A stretch of 33,101 bases of DNA from an uncultured Bacteroidales bacterium (GTDB lineage Bacteria > Bacteroidota > Bacteroidia > Bacteroidales > Bacteroidaceae), in contig CACZMI010000036.1 in NCBI GenBank assembly GCA_902782245.1, positions 1 through 33,101 on the forward strand. Reading direction: 5' to 3'. The position numbers and the translations under genes were made by a program. The notes beneath the pieces are model-generated. The model worked only from the letters and a program-made list of their open reading frames with translations, did not search any database and was not told where the DNA came from. Positions within the stretch are counted from its first letter, which is position 1. Every line of letters begins with the position of its first letter. Shown one piece after another: positions 1 to 7,092 of the stretch.

Positions 1-199
1 TCACAAGACTCTGGTTCCGCAGGTAATCGAGGAACTCAAGAAACTGGGCCGCGAGGACATCATGGTAATCGTGGGTGGCGTTATCCCCGCACAGGATTAT
101 GACTTCCTCTACAAGGCAGGTGCAGCCGCCATCTTCGGTCCCGGCACCAGCGTAGCCAAGGCCGCTTGCCAGATCATGGAACTGCTCCTCGCTGAGTAA
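1..199 (+). CDS. mutA/scpA: Methylmalonyl-CoA mutase large subunit, C-terminal end (partial)
   Basis: The gene enters from the left edge, and the last 66 codons are visible in the frame starting at base 2, ending in TAA at 197-199. The visible part is the end of the B12-binding domain, including VIVGGVIPAQDYDFL and the glycine-containing loop FGPGTSVAKAACQIM. These are typical of the large chain of methylmalonyl-CoA mutase, which interconverts succinyl-CoA and methylmalonyl-CoA with adenosylcobalamin in the propionate/succinate pathway. A strong terminator follows 12 bases after the stop. The last 21 codons reappear, silently diverged, at 3211-3276. The catalytic domain lies outside the window, so the large-subunit assignment rests on this tail alone. 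A related B12-dependent mutase is the main alternative. Confidence 0.9.
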   Translation, partial: HKTLVPQVIEELKKLGREDIMVIVGGVIPAQDYDFLYKAGAAAIFGPGTSVAKAACQIMELLLAE

Positions 200-211
200 C
201 AGCTCCACTAC

Positions 212-254
212 AAAAAGAAAGAGGATGGCCCCACGGTCATCCTCTTTCTTTTTT
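212..254 (+). terminator. Rho-independent terminator of the mutase gene
   Basis: A 16-bp perfect stem (212-227 with 238-253) encloses a 10-base loop. The right arm ends in a T-run, and the left arm is A-rich, so the hairpin could work in both directions. It is absent after the second copy of the mutase 3' end at 3276. Confidence 0.9.
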
Positions 255-264
255 CCCCCGCTAC

Positions 265-407
265 CGCCAAAGTGTCCCACACCCACCCGCCTCGGAACCA
301 TCTCTCGGGCCGATGAGTGTGTTACATCCCCTCATCCAAAGCCCGTGCCCCACACGCGCCCCAGCGACAATACGCTCTCGCGCGGGCTCTTGTGTTACAC
401 TTTGGCA
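265..407. repeat. Short inverted-repeat element, copy A (degraded)
   Basis: A segment of about 143 bp begins with CGCCAAAGTGTCCCACA and ends with TGTGTTACACTTTGGCA, an imperfect (3 mismatches) reverse complement of its start. The interior shares blocks such as GTGTTACATCCCCT and GCCCGTG with a second copy at 3287-3428 in the same orientation. It has no plausible coding capacity. The form is that of a MITE or REP-like structured repeat. Confidence 0.7.
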
Positions 408-420
408 ACGTCTATCATGG

Positions 421-705
421 AAAACTTGAAGGGGTATAGTCTCTGATAGTTTGCACCGCCGGACTATTCCCTTTGGGGACGCAACGTTCCGTGGCTACTT
501 CGCCTCCCTTCCGGACCCTAAACGGCAAACTTACCCCTTTTAGCCACCTACGGTGTCTAACGGGGCGCGAACAAGTGCCGTTCTTAACGGGATCCTCCAG
601 GGGGCTTCGCTTAACGCCACTGCACTGATGGTCCCCAAAGGGAATAGTCCGGCTCCTGCAACGGGAAACCTTACCGGTTTCAGAGACCATACCCCTTCAA
701 GTTTT
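421..705. repeat. 285-bp folded repeat with long inverted arms
   Basis: The outer arms 421-437 and 689-705 are perfect 17-bp inverted repeats. Inner arms 458-480 and 631-653 are perfect 23-bp inverted repeats. The material between the arms is different on the two sides and of unequal length. The element could fold into one long, interrupted hairpin. Short ORFs on both strands within it look like by-products of the symmetry. I believe similar sequences recur in Bacteroidales genomes, but I cannot check this here. It fills most of the 613-base gene-free stretch between the mutase gene and the gene at 813. Confidence 0.75.
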
Positions 706-782
706 GCTCGCTTAGCCAGCCTTACTCTCAATTGCAACAGTTTTGCAACGCCTATTTGCTTTAATTGTTAGTGTCCTAACAT

Positions 783-790
783 TACTTTTG
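783..790 (+). promoter_or_regulatory. Candidate -7 box for the exported-protein cluster
   Basis: TACTTTTG matches the Bacteroidetes -7 consensus TAnnTTTG and lies 22 bases before the ATG at 813. No convincing -33 TTG element stands at the usual distance, so this is a candidate only. Confidence 0.45.
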
Positions 791-812
791 TCCAACAAAT
801 ACAGTTGGCAAT

Positions 813-1217
813 ATGAAAATCAGGACCATAAGAATCTGCATTTACAAGGGATGGAGCTTTATAATATGCAGTGTGTCGCTGCTATTGCTGTCAATAATCA
901 CTAATACAGCAAAGGCATCAGTTTTACCCTCAATTCCCATCCAAGCTAATACAAGTGATACAATACCTAATAAGAATGTGGATGCAGTGGCTGACACTAT
1001 AAATCATCCGGATACCTTGTCAATATCAAGATTGACAATAAAAGAAACAAATACTGTCGTCAAGGTTGAAAAAATCAATGATTCTATAGCCGATCTTATT
1101 TCATTAATCGATGTCGAAGAATTTGCCTGTGCTTATGGTCCCCCATCTGTCATCTATAAACATAGACCCATAAGGAGATTCATCAATTGGATTAAATACA
1201 AAATAAGAGTACTTTAA
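813..1217 (+). CDS. Small exported hypothetical protein
   Basis: This ORF encodes 134 residues of unknown function. An N-terminal basic stretch is followed by a hydrophobic segment at about residues 15-33 and then AKAS, which reads as an uncleaved anchor or a signal peptide. The rest is polar, with a repeated pattern of Asp/Thr and Ile/Val, and ends in a basic tail (KHRPIRRFINWIKYKIR). Base composition is clearly AT-richer than topB or the mutase gene. It is followed after 29 bases by the FISUMP protein gene and could be co-transcribed with it. I recognise no domain, so the call rests on ORF length, the hydrophobic N-terminus and the upstream -7 box. Confidence 0.6.
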   Translation: MKIRTIRICIYKGWSFIICSVSLLLLSIITNTAKASVLPSIPIQANTSDTIPNKNVDAVADTINHPDTLSISRLTIKETNTVVKVEKINDSIADLISLIDVEEFACAYGPPSVIYKHRPIRRFINWIKYKIRVL

Positions 1218-1246
1218 ATTAGAATTCACAAACTAAAAAAACGAGT

Positions 1247-2041
1247 ATGAAACAAATGTCAGTCCTCTTGTCGGCCATGCTTATACAAGCTGCCACAGTT
1301 TCCGTGTTTGCTCAGGATGGATATGTTGATCTGGGCTTGAGTGTCAAATGGGCCACTTGTAATGAGGGTGCTTCTACACCTTTGGAAAAGGGTAACTCCT
1401 ACAAATGGGATTCTAATAATGCCGAATGGAATGTTTTTAATGGCAAGGCTCTCATTAAAGCTGATGGTGATATAACCAAATTACAACAGGGTGGAGATTG
1501 GCGTACTCCTTCCGTTGAAGAAATGATAGAACTGCTCAGTTACTGTACTTGGACCCGTGTTGATAATGCCGACTCATGCGGCTTCAAGATAACAAGTAAT
1601 ATTGAAGGTTTCACAGACCGTTCCATCTTTTTTCCGGTTATAAAAGAGAGAATTCCTATACATGAAATAGTCCGCATCAACGACATAAAATACACATTTA
1701 AAGTGGTTGATTCAACCTATAATTATACGGGGTATTATATGACAAACTTCATAAATAATCCCAACGTACCTGGATATCTTGATTGTGGAGGCTATTCTGC
1801 TGCAATGCACAAGAACGGACAGCCGGGTTGGTATTCATACAACTATGTTATCCGCCCGGTCAAGCCGCTGGATCCTCAGACCAAGCAAAACAGGGTTCTG
1901 CCCCAAGTTGAGTTAAGAGAATCATCATCTGGTACAAGAGGTTCTAAAGATATTGATATGTCTGAATTTGAAAGCCTTGGATTGTATACAATTGATGAAA
2001 TACTCAATGCAAAAATTATTGGATTGGATTTACCAGAGTGA
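1247..2041 (+). CDS. Exported FISUMP-domain protein
   Basis: The product has 264 residues with a clear signal peptide at about residues 1-22 ending VSVFAQ. The mature part opens with YVDLGLSVKWATCNEGA, the hallmark start of the Fibrobacter succinogenes major paralogous (FISUMP) domain. A middle GGDWRTPSVEEMIELL block and a closing YNYVIRPVKP belong to the same domain. The usual YWSSS motif is replaced by GYYMTNF. About 60 residues after the domain (roughly 205-264) are extra and unrecognised. FISUMP proteins are extracytoplasmic, and their molecular role is unknown. Its signal peptide and domain resemble those of the gene at 2081, suggesting an old tandem duplication. Low GC and flanking repeats suggest acquired DNA. 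Confidence 0.8.
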   Translation: MKQMSVLLSAMLIQAATVSVFAQDGYVDLGLSVKWATCNEGASTPLEKGNSYKWDSNNAEWNVFNGKALIKADGDITKLQQGGDWRTPSVEEMIELLSYCTWTRVDNADSCGFKITSNIEGFTDRSIFFPVIKERIPIHEIVRINDIKYTFKVVDSTYNYTGYYMTNFINNPNVPGYLDCGGYSAAMHKNGQPGWYSYNYVIRPVKPLDPQTKQNRVLPQVELRESSSGTRGSKDIDMSEFESLGLYTIDEILNAKIIGLDLPE

Positions 2042-2080
2042 TAGGGATAATAGAAATATAATCTGGTAACGACAAAGATT

Positions 2081-3169
2081 ATGAAGAAACATTTGCTCTT
2101 ACTTTCTGTGGTGTTGCTTATACAAACAGTTGTTGTATCCGTATTTGCACAACAAAAGCCCAAGGCAGGTGATCTTATCTCCGGGATTGTTACCGATAGC
2201 GTTAGCCCTTTAATGGCAGTATATATCACGGAGCAGGATTCGGCAGACCGCGTTGTAGCATATGCTTATTCTGATTTGAAGGGTGAGTTCTCATTCCGTC
2301 TTGTCAATCCGGCTGACAGAATTCATTTCAGTTTTTATCGGAAAGAACGGATTATTTTGCCAATAGATAAGTCCTTCTTTGAAATCAGGATGGAGGATGA
2401 TAAGAACTTGCCGACTGTAAGTTGGGATGATTTCAATGTTTTGGATTCCCGTGAATTTCAAGATTTAAGAATAAGAAAAGGAATTTTAGATATCTCTATC
2501 ACCACCACGGATCCCGGATTCCCTAAAACAATACATATAAGCGAGGAATCTGAAATGCAACACGAATACGTTGACCTGGGCCTGAGCGTTAAGTGGGCTA
2601 CTTGCAATGTGGGGGCCGAAAGCCCTGAAGACTACGGCGATTATTTTGCGTGGGGCGAGACTGAACCTTATTATTCCAGCCTGTCTCCGTTGGTTTGGAA
2701 AGAGGGCCATGAAGAAGGTTACTGGGGTGGAAACTCTTACTTTGATTATGACAGCAGTTTAAAACCTCCTTCTTATAGAAAATATAGAAATGATGGTAAT
2801 AATACTGTTCTTGCTCCTGAAGATGATGCTGCCCATGTTAATTGGGGAGGAGAATGGCGTATGCCTACGCGTGAGGAATTTCAGGAACTCTTAGATAAAA
2901 AGAACTGTACTTGGACCTGGACCAGTATATGCGGTATCCAGGGATACGAAGTGGAAAGCCGAAAAAAAGGTTTCAAAGGAAACTATATTTTCCTGCCGGG
3001 TGCTGACAGTTTCTCTAAAACAAGATGGGGCTCTTCTCATATGGGTCTATATTGGAGCAGTACACTCTACAAATCTTTGGCGTGGTGTCTCGATTTCGCT
3101 AGTAACGATATTGTTATTTATACACACGGGCGTGTATATGGGTTCACAATCCGTCCCGTCTGCCCGTAA
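2081..3169 (+). CDS. Exported protein: carboxypeptidase-regulatory-like domain plus FISUMP domain
   Basis: The product has 362 residues. Residues 1-24 form a signal peptide ending SVFAQQ, closely similar to that of the preceding gene. Residues 30-105 (GDLISGIVTDSVSPLMAVYI and following) look like a beta-sandwich of the carboxypeptidase-regulatory/CarboxypepD_reg-like family seen in Bacteroidetes surface proteins. From about residue 161, YVDLGLSVKWATCNVGAE begins a complete FISUMP domain with GGEWRMPTREEFQELL, GLYWSSTLY and a terminal YGFTIRPVCP. It lies 39 bases after the preceding ORF, in the same direction. Ligand and function are unknown. The domain calls rest on motif recognition. Confidence 0.82.
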   Translation: MKKHLLLLSVVLLIQTVVVSVFAQQKPKAGDLISGIVTDSVSPLMAVYITEQDSADRVVAYAYSDLKGEFSFRLVNPADRIHFSFYRKERIILPIDKSFFEIRMEDDKNLPTVSWDDFNVLDSREFQDLRIRKGILDISITTTDPGFPKTIHISEESEMQHEYVDLGLSVKWATCNVGAESPEDYGDYFAWGETEPYYSSLSPLVWKEGHEEGYWGGNSYFDYDSSLKPPSYRKYRNDGNNTVLAPEDDAAHVNWGGEWRMPTREEFQELLDKKNCTWTWTSICGIQGYEVESRKKGFKGNYIFLPGADSFSKTRWGSSHMGLYWSSTLYKSLAWCLDFASNDIVIYTHGRVYGFTIRPVCP

Positions 3170-3210
3170 CAGCGTTCAAACGGGCACAGAAGGATCTGTT
3201 CCCTATGTCA

Positions 3211-3276
3211 TACGGCCCCGGCACCAGCGTAGCCAAGGCAGCTTGCCAGATTATGGAACTCCTCCTCGCTGAGTAG
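3211..3276 (+). pseudogene. Duplicated 3' end of the methylmalonyl-CoA mutase gene
   Basis: These 22 codons, ending in TAG, encode YGPGTSVAKAACQIMELLLAE, which matches the last 21 residues of the gene at 1-199 except Phe to Tyr at the first position. Nucleotide differences inside the match are almost all third-position changes (GGT/GGC, GCC/GCA, ATC/ATT, CTG/CTC, TAA/TAG). This points to a copy from a diverged mutase gene, not a fresh duplication. No mutase coding sequence precedes it. An in-frame ATG at 3205 is probably chance. It sits just before inverted-repeat element B, as the real gene end sits before element A. Confidence 0.85.
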
Positions 3277-3286
3277 TACCATTGCT

Positions 3287-3428
3287 CGCCAAAGTGTCCC
3301 ACAAGAACCCCGCTCACAACCCGTGTAGCGGGGTTCGCTGTGTTACATCCCCTCTCCCAGAGCCCGTGTCCCACACTCACCCCCGCCACAATACCCTCTA
3401 ACGCGGCCTCTTGTGGGACACTTTGGCG
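3287..3428. repeat. Short inverted-repeat element, copy B (intact ends)
   Basis: A 142-bp element with perfect 17-bp terminal inverted repeats, CGCCAAAGTGTCCCACA at the left and its exact reverse complement at 3412-3428. An internal hairpin (AACCCCGC / GCGGGGTT) is also visible. It is in the same orientation as copy A. With the mutase fragment it fills the 331-base gap between the FISUMP gene and topB. It encodes nothing convincing, and no target-site duplication is obvious. Confidence 0.8.
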
Positions 3429-3487
3429 GGAAGAAAAAAGTGCATAAGTTTTGGCCGATTCCCAATTCTCAAATCCCGATTCTCAAT

Positions 3488-3495
3488 TACCTTTG
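3488..3495 (+). promoter_or_regulatory. Candidate -7 box of topB
   Basis: TACCTTTG matches TAnnTTTG and ends 5 bases before the topB ATG, so transcription from it would give a nearly leaderless mRNA. Two imperfect 14-bp tandem units (3461-3474 and 3475-3488) abut it. No clear -33 element is seen. Confidence 0.45.
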
Positions 3496-3500
3496 TAAGT

Positions 3501-5282
3501 ATGATAGTATGTATAGCCGAGAAGCCCAGCGTAGCAAAGGATATAGCCGATGTGCTGGGCGCCAAGACAAAACACGACGGGTACATTGAGGGTAACGGTT
3601 ATCAGGTAACCTGGACCTTCGGCCATTTGTGTACCCTTAAGGAGCCCCATGACTACACACAGAACTGGAAGAACTGGAGCTTGGGTAGCCTGCCCATGAT
3701 TCCGCCCCGGTTCGGTATCAAACTGATTGAGGATAAGGGAATAGAGAAACAGTTCAAGATAATTGAGTCACTCATGCAGAAGGCCGATGGCATTATCAAC
3801 TGTGGTGATGCCGGCCAGGAGGGTGAGCTCATTCAGCGCTGGGTGATGCAGAAAGCCGGCGCCAAGTGCCCGGTAAAGCGCTTGTGGATATCGTCACTTA
3901 CTGAGGAATCCATACGCGAGGGCTTCAGCCACCTGCAGGACCAGGATGCATTCAAATCACTCTACGAGGCCGGCCTGTGTCGAGCCATAGGTGACTGGCT
4001 TTTGGGCATGAACGCCACCCGCCTGTACACCATAAAATACCGCAACGGCAATAACCGCGGAGTGCTCTCCATAGGCCGTGTACAGACACCTACTCTGGCA
4101 CTTGTGGTAAACCGCCAGAAGGAGATAGATAACTTCAAACCTGAGCAGTACTGGGAACTCAAGACCGTCTATCGCGATACCACCTTTTCATATACAAAAG
4201 GCAAGTTCACCAAGATTGAGGATGGCCAGCAGTTGCTGGAAGAGATCCGCCCCCTGAATTTTGTCATAACCGATGTAACCCGCAAGGAAGGCAAGGATTT
4301 TGCCCCGCGCCTGTTTGACCTCACATCGCTCCAGGTGGAGTGCAACCGCAAGTACGGGTATTCGGCCGATGACACCCTCAAGACCATCCAGTCACTCTAC
4401 GAAAAGAAGATAACCACATACCCGCGTGTAGATACCACATTCCTGAGCGATGATATCTACCCCAAATGCCCCGGCATACTCAAGGGACTCAAGGATTACG
4501 CCCAGTTCACCGCCCCGCTGGAGGGACAGAAACTGCCCAAGTCCAAGAAGGTGTTTGACAACAGCAAGGTGACCGATCACCATGCCATCATACCCACCGG
4601 AGTCTCCCCCAACAACCTGAGCCAGCAGGAGCGCGCGGTGTTTGACCTGATAGCACGCCGATTCATCGCGGTGTTCTACCCCGACTGCCTCTACGCCCAG
4701 ACAACAGTATTGGGCAAAGCCGGCCGCGCCGAGTTCAAGACCACCGGCCGCGAAATCCTGAAACCAGGCTGGCGCGTACTCTTTGAAAAAGAGAAATCGG
4801 ACGAAAAGGCCGATGATGACGAGCGCATACTCCCCCAGTTCACCGTCGATGAAAGCGGTCCCCACCTGCCTGAACTCCAGGAAAAGTGGACCACCCCGCC
4901 CAAACCCTACACCGAGGCCACCCTGCTGCGTGCAATGGAAACCGCCGGCAAACTGGTGAACGATGAGGAACTGCGCGACGCAATGAAGGAGAACGGCATC
5001 GGCCGCCCCTCAACAAGAGCCGCAATAATAGAAACCTTATATAAACGCGGGTACATGCGCAAGGAGAAAAAGAACCTCTATCCCACACCCACGGGCATCG
5101 GCCTCATAGACCTTATACATGAGGAATTGCTCAAGAGCGCCGAACTTACGGGCATCTGGGAGAAACGTCTGCGTGAGATTGAGCGTGGCAAATACCAGCC
5201 CGCCCAGTTCATGGACGAGCTAAAACAGATGGTTACTACCCTGGTACACGATGTCCTGGCAGACAATTCTTCCAGGCTTTGA
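3501..5282 (+). CDS. topB: DNA topoisomerase III (type IA)
   Basis: The start is placed at 3501 because MIVCIAEKPSVAKDIADVLG is the family's normal N-terminus. The frame is open 30 codons further upstream, but that part overlaps repeat element B. The product is 593 residues. Type IA topoisomerases relax and decatenate single-stranded or nicked DNA through a 5'-phosphotyrosine link. The Toprim Glu lies in AEKPS (residue 7), the metal-binding acidic motif is GDAGQEGELI (about 102-111), SIGRVQTPTLALV is near 190, and the catalytic Tyr is in TTYPRVDT (about Tyr307). No C-terminal zinc ribbon is present, as is usual for TopB. It appears to be a chromosomal copy; no conjugation genes are nearby. 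Confidence 0.95.
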   Translation: MIVCIAEKPSVAKDIADVLGAKTKHDGYIEGNGYQVTWTFGHLCTLKEPHDYTQNWKNWSLGSLPMIPPRFGIKLIEDKGIEKQFKIIESLMQKADGIINCGDAGQEGELIQRWVMQKAGAKCPVKRLWISSLTEESIREGFSHLQDQDAFKSLYEAGLCRAIGDWLLGMNATRLYTIKYRNGNNRGVLSIGRVQTPTLALVVNRQKEIDNFKPEQYWELKTVYRDTTFSYTKGKFTKIEDGQQLLEEIRPLNFVITDVTRKEGKDFAPRLFDLTSLQVECNRKYGYSADDTLKTIQSLYEKKITTYPRVDTTFLSDDIYPKCPGILKGLKDYAQFTAPLEGQKLPKSKKVFDNSKVTDHHAIIPTGVSPNNLSQQERAVFDLIARRFIAVFYPDCLYAQTTVLGKAGRAEFKTTGREILKPGWRVLFEKEKSDEKADDDERILPQFTVDESGPHLPELQEKWTTPPKPYTEATLLRAMETAGKLVNDEELRDAMKENGIGRPSTRAAIIETLYKRGYMRKEKKNLYPTPTGIGLIDLIHEELLKSAELTGIWEKRLREIERGKYQPAQFMDELKQMVTTLVHDVLADNSSRL

Positions 5283-5305
5283 ATATTTTTTGATTTTTCG
5301 CATAA

Positions 5306-5353
5306 GGAATCAGGAGTTTTGGGTACTAATTGTATGATAGAACTCCAAAACAG
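5306..5353 (+). promoter_or_regulatory. Conserved leader/promoter of the first ECF sigma gene
   Basis: GGAATC (5306-5311) is followed after 12 bases by TACTAATTGTATG (5324-5336) and then AACTCCAAAACAG directly before the ATG. The same blocks with the same 12-base spacing occur at 6545-6594 ahead of the paralogous sigma gene. GGAATC-N16-TAATTGTA fits a -35/-10 pair of the ECF type, suggesting autoregulation. GGAGTT (5313-5318) can pair with AACTCC (5341-5346). Confidence 0.6.
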
Positions 5354-5836
5354 ATGGACAAAAGAGAATTAGAATTCACCAAAACGGTCCGGGAATACCG
5401 TAAGACTATCTATACGGTATGCTATTTCTTCTCGGACAATCCTACTGAAGTTGATGACCTTTTCCAGGAGGTGCTTATCAGCCTCTGGAAGAGTTTTGCC
5501 AAGTTCCGCGGGGACTGCAGCCCCAAGACGTGGATTTGGCAGGTAAGCCTAAACACCTGTTGCAATCTTGACCGCAACAGGAAAAAGCTTGTGCCTACCG
5601 TTCCGTTGGTCATTGACAAGGAGGTTTTGAGTGATTCCGATGAAGTTGGCCAGCAGATCAAGTTTATGTATAACAGGATCAATAAACTTGAACTGCTTGA
5701 CCGCGCCGTAATCCTTCTGTGGTTGGAGAGTATGAGTTATGATGAGATTGCAGCGATAGTGGGTATTTCCACCTCGGCTGTTACCGGCAGGCTGTTCCGC
5801 ATAAAGGAGCAACTCAAATCTATGTCTAACAATTAA
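5354..5836 (+). CDS. ECF-type RNA polymerase sigma factor (copy 1)
   Basis: The start MDKRELEFTKTV at 5354 matches that of the paralog at 6595. The open frame extends upstream only through a TTG inside the promoter block. The product is 160 residues. Region 2 covers about residues 8-75, with YTVCYFFSDNPTEVDDLFQEVLISLWKS as the core-binding and -10 recognition part. Region 4 covers about residues 100-158 with the helix-turn-helix MSYDEIAAIVGISTSAVTGR. It would direct RNA polymerase to a small regulon, probably including its own promoter. A membrane protein gene follows after 12 bases and is the natural candidate for its anti-sigma factor. It shares long near-identical nucleotide stretches with the second sigma gene, especially in region 4. 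Confidence 0.93.
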   Translation: MDKRELEFTKTVREYRKTIYTVCYFFSDNPTEVDDLFQEVLISLWKSFAKFRGDCSPKTWIWQVSLNTCCNLDRNRKKLVPTVPLVIDKEVLSDSDEVGQQIKFMYNRINKLELLDRAVILLWLESMSYDEIAAIVGISTSAVTGRLFRIKEQLKSMSNN

Positions 5837-5848
5837 TACCCGAAAGCT

Positions 5849-6505
5849 ATGAAACAGAATATGGATGATCTCAAGGAACTTGAGGAACTCAAGACCACAT
5901 ACAACCTGCTTGAACAGCGTCTCGACGGCCAGGAGATAGTGTCCGATAAGCAACTGCGCGAAGTCATGGAACGCCGTCTGATCAACATCAACAGATATCT
6001 CAAGACTACACTGATTGCACTCAATCTGATTGCGACACCCCTGTTCGCCCTGTTCCTGTATCTTGTAAGGGACCTGACAGTGGAGAATATCATCGGCCTT
6101 ATCCTTATGTGGACCGTCTCTTTGGTATTCGGAATCCTGTTCTACAGGAAAACCAGTAGAACCTATTATGCGGGCTGGGATATCACGACTATCTGCAATC
6201 AGGATGCCAAGTACCAGAAACTCCTGAAATGGTACAATATCGCAACATGCATGTTCTGGATGGCCTACACCTCTCTGAGATCATTGTTTACCGTTCACGA
6301 CATGGCAGAGTTCATAGTCTGGCTGATAATTATGGCACTGTTAGCCGGCGCAAGTTTTGTCGGTTTAAAATTGGGAAAAGCCATCAACCGCAGAATGCCC
6401 ACTGATCCCGAAACAGGTTTACGCCAAAGCCCCAAATGGCTCAATGCAGCAATAATTATTATAACTTTAACATTGGCAGTATTTTATGTAATAACCAAAA
6501 GATAG
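5849..6505 (+). CDS. Membrane protein paired with ECF sigma (putative anti-sigma factor, copy 1)
   Basis: The product has 218 residues. The first 45 or so are soluble and charged (DLKELEELKTTYNLLEQRLD, then GQEIVSDKQL). About four to five membrane segments follow, near residues 50-75, 82-101, 127-147, 151-175 and 196-214. The soluble N-terminus is conserved in the otherwise divergent protein at 7093, where the matching block is ELNELKQAYQLIDEKLDGKE. This suggests that the N-terminus is the part contacting the sigma factor. No zinc-binding HxxxCxxC motif is seen, so it is not a classical ZAS-type anti-sigma. The function is inferred from position only, 12 bases after the sigma gene. No close family is recognised. 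Confidence 0.65.
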   Translation: MKQNMDDLKELEELKTTYNLLEQRLDGQEIVSDKQLREVMERRLININRYLKTTLIALNLIATPLFALFLYLVRDLTVENIIGLILMWTVSLVFGILFYRKTSRTYYAGWDITTICNQDAKYQKLLKWYNIATCMFWMAYTSLRSLFTVHDMAEFIVWLIIMALLAGASFVGLKLGKAINRRMPTDPETGLRQSPKWLNAAIIIITLTLAVFYVITKR

Positions 6506-6544
6506 TTTCAGGCAAACTCAAAAAAAATTGCATTTTTTCTGAAA

Positions 6545-6594
6545 GGAATCCGAGGGTTCGGATACTAATTGTATGAACGAACTCCAAAAAACAG
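6545..6594 (+). promoter_or_regulatory. Conserved leader/promoter of the second ECF sigma gene
   Basis: GGAATC (6545-6550), 12 bases, TACTAATTGTATG (6563-6575), then CGAACTCC (6578-6585) and an A-run before the ATG at 6595. It mirrors 5306-5353. GGGTTCG (6554-6560) can pair with CGAACTC (6578-6584). The pairing is kept relative to copy 1 although the bases have changed. Confidence 0.6.
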
Positions 6595-7080
6595 ATGGAT
6601 AACTTAGAGCTAGAATTCACAAAAATGGTCAGAGAGCACCGTAAGACAATATATACGGTATGCTACTTCTTCTCTGACAATCCTGCCGAGGTCGATGACC
6701 TTTTCCAGGAAGTGTTGGTTAATCTTTGGAAAGGGTACCCCAAATTCCGCGGTGAAAGCAGTGTAAAGACTTGGCTGTGGCGCGTAAGCCTTAACACCTG
6801 CTGTGCCGTGAGCCGGGGCGAAAAGCGGAAAGCGCCAACAGTTCCGCTTGGCATTGAAAGCGACATTCTCAGCACCGGAAATGATGAGTCAAGTCATCAG
6901 ATCAAGATGCTGTACGACAGGATCAACAAACTTGAAGTGTTTGACCGCGCCATTATCCTTCTGTGGTTGGAGAGTATGAGTTATGATGAGATTGCAGCCA
7001 TCGTGGGCATTACGACATCGGCCGTAACCAGCAGGCTGTTCCGCATCAAGGAGCAACTCAAATCTATGTCTAACAATTAA
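6595..7080 (+). CDS. ECF-type RNA polymerase sigma factor (copy 2)
   Basis: The product is 161 residues and a close paralog of the sigma factor at 5354. It has the same region 2 block (YTVCYFFSDNPAEVDDLFQE) and the same region 4 helix-turn-helix (SYDEIAAIVGITTSAVTSR). The last 11 codons (KEQLKSMSNN plus stop) are the same, and the DNA ending AAGGAGCAACTCAAATCTAT is identical. The middle linker (residues about 75-105) is where they differ most: copy 2 reads SRGEKRKAPTVPLGIESDIL. This pattern fits duplication with later divergence, or gene conversion at the 3' end. A membrane protein gene follows after 12 bases, the same spacing as in the first pair. Confidence 0.93.
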   Translation: MDNLELEFTKMVREHRKTIYTVCYFFSDNPAEVDDLFQEVLVNLWKGYPKFRGESSVKTWLWRVSLNTCCAVSRGEKRKAPTVPLGIESDILSTGNDESSHQIKMLYDRINKLEVFDRAIILLWLESMSYDEIAAIVGITTSAVTSRLFRIKEQLKSMSNN

Positions 7081-7092
7081 TCCGTTAATCCT

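Noticed and set aside
225-771. Several short ORFs on both strands across the upstream repeats
   Set aside because: They fall inside inverted-repeat elements, overlap each other on both strands, and have low-complexity or mirrored sequence. They are by-products of the repeats.
3205-3276. Mini-ORF of 23 codons (ATG at 3205) covering the mutase fragment
   Set aside because: The coding match is explained by its origin as a gene end; the ATG lies just outside the match and is probably chance.
3411-3500. 30-codon N-terminal extension of topB
   Set aside because: It overlaps the end of repeat element B and the promoter, and the conserved family start is at 3501.
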